Below are positions 1 through 5,001 of a stretch of DNA of 7,237 nt, piece after piece. The first letter of the stretch is position 1. Each line of letters opens with the position of its first letter. The DNA is from Xanthobacteraceae bacterium. Lineage in GTDB: Bacteria; Pseudomonadota; Alphaproteobacteria; Rhizobiales; Xanthobacteraceae. The stretch spans positions 1-7,237 of the forward strand of contig JASHQO010000015.1 of the NCBI GenBank assembly GCA_030039105.1. Reading direction: 5' to 3'. The position numbers and the translations under genes were made by a program. The notes beneath the pieces are model-generated. The model was not told the origin of the DNA and searched no databases. It saw only the letters and a program-made list of their open reading frames with translations.

Positions 1-932
1 TGGCCGCGGCGGCCTGGCCGCGCGCCGCCCGCGCGCTCGACTACCCGACGCGGCCGGTGCGGCTGATCGAAGGCTACGGCGCCGGCGGCACGCCCGACCT
101 GGTGTCGCGCTTGATCGGCGGCTGGCTGTCGCAACGCCTGGGCCAGCCGTTCGTGGTCGAGAACCGCGATGGCGCCAGCGGCAATATCGCCACCGAAGCC
201 GTCGTCAATGCCGCGCCGGACGGCTACACGCTGCTCACGGTGGCGTCGGCCAACACCATCAACATGGCGCTCTATCGCGATCTCAACTTCAACTTCGTCC
301 GCGATATCGCGCCGGTCGCCGGATTGCTGCGCGTGCCGCTGGTCTTTCTCGCCAATCCGTCGTTCCCGGCGCAGACCTTTGCCGAGTTCATCGCCTACGC
401 CAAGGCGCATCCCGGCACGGTGAACGTGGCGACGCCCGGCAAGGGCACGCCGATGCATGTCGGCGTCGAGCTCTTGAAGATGATGAGCGGCATCGACGTG
501 GTCGAGGTGCCGTATCGCGGCCCGGCGCCGGCGTTCGTCGATGTGCTCGCCGGACGGGTGCAGGCCTTCATCATCACCGTGCCGGCATCGTTCGGCTACG
601 TGAAGGCCGGCAAGCTGCGGGCGCTGGCGGTGCTGAGCGCCAACCGGATCGACGTCTGGCCGGACGTCCCGGCCGTCGCCGAGACCGTGCCGGGCTACGA
701 AGCCTCGGCCTGGGACGGCGTCGGCGCGCCGGCCAGGACGCCGAAGGAGATCGTCGACAAGCTGAACGCGACCATCAATGCCGGCCTGGCCGATCCGGCG
801 GTGAAGGGACGCATCAAGGACCTGGGCGGCGATCCGATGGCGATGACGACGGCGGAGTTCGCCAAGTTTCTCACCGACGACGCCGCGAAGTGGGACAAGG
901 TCGTCAAATTTGCCGCCGGCAAGGCGAATTGA
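1..932 (+). CDS. Bug/TctC family tripartite tricarboxylate transporter substrate-binding protein, 5' end missing
   Basis: Periplasmic receptor for a small carboxylate, the binding component of a TTT system. The reading frame is open from base 3, the first complete codon, and gives 309 residues up to the TGA at 930-932. The window edge removes about 16 residues, judged from its paralogues: the start and the twin-arginine motif are missing, but the end of the signal peptide (PRAARA, cleavage before LDYPTRPVRLI) is present. Family hallmarks are in order: the ligand loop GAGGTPD, WLSQRLGQPFVVENR, PDGYTLL, FNFVRDIAPVAG, EFIAYAKAHPG, VPYRGPAP, LPSD-like segment WPDVPAVAETVPGYEASAW, and a C-terminal KVVKFAAGKAN. 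The second gene follows after 21 bp, so they are probably co-transcribed. A GTG at 57 could be mistaken for a start, but it lies inside the mature domain. Family assignment is secure; the ligand cannot be read from sequence. Confidence 0.93.
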   Translation, partial: AAAAWPRAARALDYPTRPVRLIEGYGAGGTPDLVSRLIGGWLSQRLGQPFVVENRDGASGNIATEAVVNAAPDGYTLLTVASANTINMALYRDLNFNFVRDIAPVAGLLRVPLVFLANPSFPAQTFAEFIAYAKAHPGTVNVATPGKGTPMHVGVELLKMMSGIDVVEVPYRGPAPAFVDVLAGRVQAFIITVPASFGYVKAGKLRALAVLSANRIDVWPDVPAVAETVPGYEASAWDGVGAPARTPKEIVDKLNATINAGLADPAVKGRIKDLGGDPMAMTTAEFAKFLTDDAAKWDKVVKFAAGKAN

Positions 933-942
933 CCGGGCGTGT

Positions 943-946
943 GGGG
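943..946 (+). promoter_or_regulatory. Weak Shine-Dalgarno (GGGG) that favours the ATG at 954
   Basis: GGGG lies 7 nt before the ATG at 954. An in-frame GTG at 939 has no comparable purine run and would add five residues (MWGAT) in front of the twin-arginine signal. The ATG at 954 is therefore preferred. Confidence 0.5.
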
Positions 947-953
947 CGCTACG

Positions 954-1934
954 ATGAGACTTCCGCGCCGAAAATTCCTCCGTCTCGTTGCCGGCACCGT
1001 GGCGCTGCCGGCGCTCGTGCGCGTCGTCCGCGCCGACGCCTATCCGAGCCGCGCGGTGCGGCTCTTGGTCGGCTCGACGCCCGGCGCCTCGCCCGACGTG
1101 GTGGCGCGGCTGTTCGGCCAATGGCTGTCCGAGCGTCTCGGCCAGCCGTTCGTGATCGATAATCGTCCCGCCGGCGGCGGCAATCTCGCCGCCGAGCCGG
1201 TGGTGCGCGCGCCGCCCGACGGCTACATGCTGCTGGTGTTCTCGGCCTCGACCGCAATCGACGTGACGCTCCTGGCGGATTCTCTCAATTTCAATCTCGA
1301 GCGCGACATCGCGCCGGTCGCCGGCATGATCGACCTGCCGATGCTGCTCCTGGTCAATCCGGCATTCCCGGCGAAAACATTGCCGGAGCTCATCGCCTAC
1401 GCCAAAGCCAATCCCGGCAAGGTCAATATCGGCACGCCGCCGGTCGGCAGCCCGCAATATGTCGGCGCCGCGCTCGTGGAAATGATGAGCGAGACCAAGC
1501 TTGCCGTCATTCCGTATCGCGGCGGGCCGGCGGCCGTGACCGATGCGCTGGGCGGGCAGATCCAGGGCGTCATGGGCACGGTGGCGTTGCTGATCGACCA
1601 GGTCAAAGCCGGTGCGCTGCGGGCGCTGGCGATCACATCGGCGGCGCGCTCCGAACTGCTGCCGGATGTGCCGACGATGGCCGAATTCCTGCCCGGCTAT
1701 CAGGCCAGCCAGTGGGTCGGCCTCGGCGCGCCGAAGAACACGCCGGCGGCGGTGGTCGGCAGGCTGAACGCCGAGATCAATGCCGCGCTCGCCGATCCGG
1801 GCATGAAGGCCAAGCTCGTCGCGCTCGGCGGCCTGCCGTTGCCGGGCTCGCCGGACCAGTTCGGCAAATTCGTTGCCGACGAGACCGTGAAGTGGGCCAA
1901 GGTGATCAAATTCTCCGGCGCCAAGGCAAATTGA
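954..1934 (+). CDS. Bug/TctC family periplasmic substrate-binding protein
   Basis: A complete 326-residue receptor of the Bug/TctC family, normal for the family. The start chosen puts MRLPRRKFLRL at the N-terminus: twin Arg at 5-6, a hydrophobic core to about residue 25, and a likely cleavage site VRA|DAYPS after residue 27. This looks like a Tat signal. Mature-domain landmarks are the ligand loop PGASPD (43-48), ERLGQPFVIDNR (60-71), PPDGYMLL (87-94), IAPVAG (119-124), LIAYAKANPGK (146-156), IPYRGGP (186-192), LPGYQASQW (246-254) and the end KVIKFSGAKAN. The usual double glycine of the ligand loop reads GA here (44-45), and GPPDG/GTPPVGS surroundings also differ from the paralogues, so its ligand may differ. 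It lies 21 bp after the first gene and 28 bp before the third, within the same apparent operon. The specific substrate is unknown. Confidence 0.95.
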   Translation: MRLPRRKFLRLVAGTVALPALVRVVRADAYPSRAVRLLVGSTPGASPDVVARLFGQWLSERLGQPFVIDNRPAGGGNLAAEPVVRAPPDGYMLLVFSASTAIDVTLLADSLNFNLERDIAPVAGMIDLPMLLLVNPAFPAKTLPELIAYAKANPGKVNIGTPPVGSPQYVGAALVEMMSETKLAVIPYRGGPAAVTDALGGQIQGVMGTVALLIDQVKAGALRALAITSAARSELLPDVPTMAEFLPGYQASQWVGLGAPKNTPAAVVGRLNAEINAALADPGMKAKLVALGGLPLPGSPDQFGKFVADETVKWAKVIKFSGAKAN

Positions 1935-1946
1935 TAAAGGCAAACC

Positions 1947-1954
1947 GAGGGGAG
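1947..1954 (+). promoter_or_regulatory. Strong Shine-Dalgarno (GAGGGGAG) of the third Bug gene
   Basis: GAGGGGAG ends 8 nt before the ATG at 1963. It is the best ribosome-binding site among the tandem genes and fixes the start of the third paralogue. It suggests efficient independent initiation rather than reliance on coupling across the 28-bp gap. Confidence 0.75.
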
Positions 1955-1962
1955 CACACACG

Positions 1963-2937
1963 ATGCTGCCACGCCGCAAGCTGCTGCAACTCGCCGCCGG
2001 CGCGGTCGCGCTGCCGGCATTGCCGCGCGTCGCGCGCGCCGAGGCCTATCCGACGCGGCCGATTCATCTCATCGTCCCGGTCCCGGCCGGCGGCACCTTC
2101 GACATCGTGGCGCGTTTGGTCGGGCAGGCGCTGTCGCCGCGGCTCGGCCAACAGATCGTCATCGACAACCGCGGCGGCGCCGGCACCAATATCGGCACCG
2201 CCGTGGTGGCGCACGCGACGCCGGATGGCTACACGCTGCTGCTCGCCGGCTCGCCCGGTGCGATCAACGCCACGCTCTACACCGATCTCGATTTCAACTT
2301 CGCCAAGGATATCGCGCCGGTCGCCGGCATCGAGCGCGCGCCGCTGCTCATGGTGGTCAATCCGGCGTTCGCGGCCAAGACCGTTCCGGATTTCATCGCC
2401 TACGCCAAGGCCAATCCCGGCAAGATCGACATGGGCTCGGGCGGCGTCGGCTCGACCGGCGACGTCGCCGGCGAGCTGTTCAACCTGATGGCCGGCATCA
2501 AGATGGCGCACGTGCCGTATCGCGGCGAGGCGCCATCGGTGACCGACCTGCTCGGCGGCCAGATCCAGGCGATGTTCTCGACGCCGGGCTCGGTGATGTC
2601 GTTCATCAAGGCGAGCACGCTGCGGCCGCTCGGCGTCACCAGCTCACGGCGCATGGACGTGCTGCCCGACGTGCCGGCGATCGCCGAGTTCTTGCCGGGC
2701 TACGACGCGGTGTCGTGGGCCGGCATCGGCGCGCCGGCCGGCACGTCGCCGGACATCGTCGACAAGCTCAACGCCGAAATCAACGCGGCGCTCGCCGACG
2801 CCGAGCTCAAGAGCAAGCTCGCCGCGTTCGGCGCCAGCGCGATGGCCGGCTCGCCCGACGATTTCAAGAAATTCGTCGCCGCCGAAATCGAGAAATGGGG
2901 CAAGGTGGTGAAGTTCGCCAACATGAAGCCGGAATGA
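1963..2937 (+). CDS. Bug/TctC family periplasmic substrate-binding protein
   Basis: A complete 324-residue Bug/TctC receptor. The N-terminus MLPRRKLLQL has twin Arg at 4-5 and a short hydrophobic stretch, with a likely cleavage site ARA|EAYPT after residue 26; this is a Tat-type leader. The mature domain shows the ligand loop PAGGTFD (41-47, canonical double Gly), PRLGQQIVIDNRGGAGTNIGT (59-79), TPDGYTLLL (86-94), DIAPVAG (116-122), FIAYAKANPGK (144-154), VPYRGEAPSVTDLLGG (184-199), LPDVPAIAEFLPGYDAVSW (234-252) and an end of KVVKFANMKPE. Here Phe occupies the position before the ligand-loop Asp, where the other paralogues have Pro or Thr. It shares the KF-x3-K C-terminal form with the first two genes, so these three appear closest to each other. 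It is followed 25 bp later by the fourth gene. Transport role is known for the family; the ligand is not inferable. Confidence 0.95.
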   Translation: MLPRRKLLQLAAGAVALPALPRVARAEAYPTRPIHLIVPVPAGGTFDIVARLVGQALSPRLGQQIVIDNRGGAGTNIGTAVVAHATPDGYTLLLAGSPGAINATLYTDLDFNFAKDIAPVAGIERAPLLMVVNPAFAAKTVPDFIAYAKANPGKIDMGSGGVGSTGDVAGELFNLMAGIKMAHVPYRGEAPSVTDLLGGQIQAMFSTPGSVMSFIKASTLRPLGVTSSRRMDVLPDVPAIAEFLPGYDAVSWAGIGAPAGTSPDIVDKLNAEINAALADAELKSKLAAFGASAMAGSPDDFKKFVAAEIEKWGKVVKFANMKPE

Positions 2938-2950
2938 GTTTTTGCGCGCA

Positions 2951-2957
2951 GGGAGGG
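2951..2957 (+). promoter_or_regulatory. Shine-Dalgarno (GGGAGGG) that fixes the start of the fourth Bug gene at 2963
   Basis: GGGAGGG sits 5 nt before the ATG at 2963. An upstream in-frame TTG at 2942 would place this sequence inside the coding region and add MRAGRVA before the twin-arginine signal, so the ATG is preferred. Confidence 0.75.
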
Positions 2958-2962
2958 TCGCG

Positions 2963-3940
2963 ATGAAGCTGTTGCGCCGGGACTTTTTACATTTGGCCGC
3001 GGGCACCGTCGCATGGCCTGCCGTTTCGCGTCTGGCCTTGGCCGACGCTTATCCGTCGCATCCGGTGCGCCTTTTGGTCGGCTTCGCCGCCGGCAGCACC
3101 ACCGACATTTTGGGCCGCCTGATCGGGCGATGGCTGTCGCAGCGGCTTGGCCAAACGTTCGTCGTCGAGAACCGGCCGGGCGCCGGCGGCAACATCGCCG
3201 CCGAAGAACTGACCAAGGCGGCGCCTGACGGCTACACGCTATACATGGTGCCGCCGGCGGTCGCGGCCAACGCCGCGCTCTATCCGCACCTGAATTTCGA
3301 TTTCATCCGCGACACGGCGCCGGTCGGCGGTGTGGTGCGGGTGCCCAATGTCGCCGAGGTCAATCCGTCGGTGCCGGTCAAGACCATTGCGGAGCTGATC
3401 GCCTACGCCAAGGCCAATCCGGGCAAGCTCAGCTTCGAGTCGGCCGGCATCGGCACCGCGAGCCATCTGGCGGGGCAATTGTTCAACAGCATGACCGGCG
3501 CCAATCTGCAACACGTGCCGTATCGCGGCGACGGACCGGCGATGGCCGATCTGGTCGCCGGCCAGGTCCAGGTCGGCTTCGCCACCATGACGGCGTCGAT
3601 CGGCTTCATCCGCGCCGGCAAGCTCCGGCCGCTGGCGGTGTGCACGCTCAAGCGTTCCGACGCGCTGCCGGACGTTCCCACCGTCAACGATACCGTGCCG
3701 GGTTTCGAGGCGAGCTCCTGGTTCGGCGTTTCCGCGCCGAAGGGCACGCCGGCCGACATCGTCACGACGCTCAACCGCGAGATCAATCTCGGCCTCGCCG
3801 ACGCCAACGTCAAAGCGCGGCTCGCCGACATGGGCGGCATGCTGCTGTCCGGCTCGCCGGCCGACTGGGGCAAGCTGATCGCCGACGAGACCGCGAAGTG
3901 GGGCAAGGTCATCCACGATGCCGGCATCAAGGCGGAGTGA
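2963..3940 (+). CDS. Bug/TctC family periplasmic substrate-binding protein
   Basis: A complete 325-residue Bug/TctC receptor. The signal MKLLRRDFLHL has twin Arg at 5-6 followed by Phe-Leu, the closest match among these genes to the classic Tat consensus apart from the fifth gene, and cleavage is likely at ALA|DAYPS after residue 27. Mature landmarks: ligand loop AAGSTTD (42-48, second Gly replaced by Ser), QRLGQTFVVENRPGAGGNIAA (60-80), APDGYTLY (87-94), DFIRDTAPVGG (113-123), LIAYAKANPGK (145-155), HVPYRGDGPAMADLVAG (184-200), LPDVPTVNDTVPGFEASSW (235-253) and the end VIHDAGIKAE, which is the common family ending. Cys227 is unusual, since the other paralogues shown are cysteine-free at this position. 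An 89-bp gap with inverted repeats separates it from the fifth gene, so the four-gene unit may end here or pass through a control element. Ligand unknown. Confidence 0.95.
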   Translation: MKLLRRDFLHLAAGTVAWPAVSRLALADAYPSHPVRLLVGFAAGSTTDILGRLIGRWLSQRLGQTFVVENRPGAGGNIAAEELTKAAPDGYTLYMVPPAVAANAALYPHLNFDFIRDTAPVGGVVRVPNVAEVNPSVPVKTIAELIAYAKANPGKLSFESAGIGTASHLAGQLFNSMTGANLQHVPYRGDGPAMADLVAGQVQVGFATMTASIGFIRAGKLRPLAVCTLKRSDALPDVPTVNDTVPGFEASSWFGVSAPKGTPADIVTTLNREINLGLADANVKARLADMGGMLLSGSPADWGKLIADETAKWGKVIHDAGIKAE

Positions 3941-4029
3941 TCCGGTCGCGCTGACGGCTCTCCTCACTTTCGCGGGATTGCGGTAGGTTTGTTGAAGAGC
4001 CGCCGGGCCGGCATTTGATGGGGGATCAA
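3941..4029 (+). promoter_or_regulatory. Enlarged intergenic leader before the fifth Bug gene
   Basis: This 89-bp gap is three to four times longer than the other gaps in the array. It contains a spaced 7-bp inverted repeat, CGGCTCT at 3955-3961 and AGAGCCG at 3996-4002, and ends in the start-codon hairpin described separately. I see no convincing -35/-10 pair and no T-tract terminator in it. It could be an internal leader, a processing site or a DNA operator; the sequence does not decide. Confidence 0.4.
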
Positions 4030-4032
4030 ATG
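4012..4032 (+). promoter_or_regulatory. Perfect inverted repeat enclosing the Shine-Dalgarno and start codon of the fifth Bug gene
   Basis: CATTTGAT (4012-4019) and ATCAAATG (4025-4032) are exact reverse complements separated by GGGGG (4020-4024). The G-run in the loop is the only Shine-Dalgarno candidate for the ATG at 4030-4032, and that ATG forms the end of the right arm. CCGG at 4008-4011 can pair in addition with CCGG at 4038-4041 across a 5-nt bulge. In mRNA this would be a hairpin that presents the ribosome site in the loop and buries the start codon in the stem. The same 21 bp could instead be a protein-binding palindrome in DNA. The pairing is seen directly; a regulatory role is inference. 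Confidence 0.55.
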
Positions 4033-5001
4033 AAACGCCGGACTTTCCTGCATCTCGCGACAGGCGCCGTCGCGCTGTCGGCGCTCGCGCGGGTCGCGCG
4101 CGCCGACGACTATCCGAGCCGGCCGATCCACCTCCTGGTCGGCTTTCCCGCCGGCGGCCCGACCGACATCGCCGCGCGGCTGATCGGGCAGTGGATATCG
4201 GAGCGGCTCGGCCAGCCGGTCGTCATCGAGGATCGGCCCGGCGCCGCCACCAATATCGCCACCGAAGCCGTGGCCCACGCCGCGCCCGACGGCTACACGC
4301 TGCTCGCCGCCGTCGGCACCAATTCGTTCAACGGCGTGCTCTATCCCAATCTCAGCTTCGATTTCATCCGCGACTTCGCCATGGTCGCCGGCATCCAGGT
4401 CACGCCGCTGGTGCTCGAGGTCAATCCGGCGCTGCCGGTGCAATCCGTTCCGGAGCTGATCGCCTATGCCAAGGCCAATCCGGGCAAGGTCAACATGGCG
4501 TCGTTCGGCACCGGCACGATCTCGCAGGTTGCCGGCGCCATGTTCAAGATGAACGCCGGCATCGACATGGTGCACGTGCCGTACAAAGGCTCGGCGCCGA
4601 TGATTCCCGATCTGCTGGCCGGCCGGGTCGACGCGGCGATCGACAATCTGCCGACGTCGTTCGCGCTGATCAAGGAAGGCAAATTGCGCGCGCTGGCGGT
4701 GACCACGACGAAGCGCTGGCCGCCGTTGCCGGATATTCCGGCGCTGGCCGAATTTCAGCCCGGCTTCGAGGCCAGGGGCTGGGTCGGCATCGCGGCGCCG
4801 AAGCAGACGCCGCTCGCGGTGGTCAACAAGCTCAACGCCACGGTCAACGCGGCGCTGGCCGATCCCACCATCGTCGCGCGGCTCGCCGATCTCGGCGCGG
4901 TGCCCTCGAGCGGAACGCCCGCCGAGCTCGACACCATGTTCGCCGCCGAAAGCGAGAAATGGACCAAGGTGATCCGCGCCGCCGGCATCAAGCTTGAATG
5001 A
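4030..5001 (+). CDS. Bug/TctC family periplasmic substrate-binding protein
   Basis: A complete 323-residue Bug/TctC receptor. The start at 4030 gives MKRRTFLHL with twin Arg at 3-4, then Phe-Leu, a clean Tat-type leader with likely cleavage ARA|DDYPS after residue 25. An in-frame ATG at 4018 would add only MGDQ and lacks a ribosome site; it cannot be excluded. Landmarks: ligand loop PAGGPTD (40-46), ERLGQPVVIEDRPGAATNIAT (58-78), APDGYTLL (85-92), SFDFIRDFAMVAG (109-121), LIAYAKANPGK (143-153), HVPYKGSAPMIPDLLAG (182-198), LPDIPALAEFQPGFEARGW (233-251), end VIRAAGIKLE. VPYKGSAP is the usual family form, while the other complete paralogues have Arg there, so this copy may be nearest the ancestral type. 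Its last codons overlap the end of the convergent glutamate-synthase-like gene by 14 bp. Ligand unknown. Confidence 0.95.
   Translation: MKRRTFLHLATGAVALSALARVARADDYPSRPIHLLVGFPAGGPTDIAARLIGQWISERLGQPVVIEDRPGAATNIATEAVAHAAPDGYTLLAAVGTNSFNGVLYPNLSFDFIRDFAMVAGIQVTPLVLEVNPALPVQSVPELIAYAKANPGKVNMASFGTGTISQVAGAMFKMNAGIDMVHVPYKGSAPMIPDLLAGRVDAAIDNLPTSFALIKEGKLRALAVTTTKRWPPLPDIPALAEFQPGFEARGWVGIAAPKQTPLAVVNKLNATVNAALADPTIVARLADLGAVPSSGTPAELDTMFAAESEKWTKVIRAAGIKLE

Larger units (their letters stand above)
1..5001 (+). repeat. Tandem array of five Bug/TctC paralogues with a period of about 1 kb
   Basis: Five homologous genes lie head to tail. The conserved DNA stretch encoding IAYAK (ATCGCCTACGCCAA, one base different in the last copy) begins at 390, 1392, 2395, 3398 and 4459. 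The spacings are therefore 1002, 1003, 1003 and 1061 bp, the last being longer because of the extra leader before the fifth gene. The proteins are clearly diverged, by eye roughly half identical, so these are old duplications and not an assembly artefact or a recent amplification. Confidence 0.85.

Noticed and set aside
57..932. GTG at 57 as the start of the first gene
   Set aside because: The frame is open upstream to the window edge and encodes the end of a signal peptide (PRAARA then LDYPTRP) that matches the paralogues. The gene is truncated by the edge.
939..953. GTG at 939 as the start of the second gene
   Set aside because: The ATG at 954 puts the twin-arginine motif at the usual distance from the N-terminus and has the better purine run.
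1906..2511. A 201-codon - strand frame opposite the third Bug gene, and similar shorter antisense frames opposite the other Bug genes
   Set aside because: They recur at equivalent positions opposite each paralogue, as expected for shadows of conserved GC-rich genes, and have no recognisable protein features.
2943..2950. TGCGCGCA palindrome before the fourth Bug gene
   Set aside because: An 8-bp GC palindrome is expected by chance in such sequence and nothing around it supports a site.
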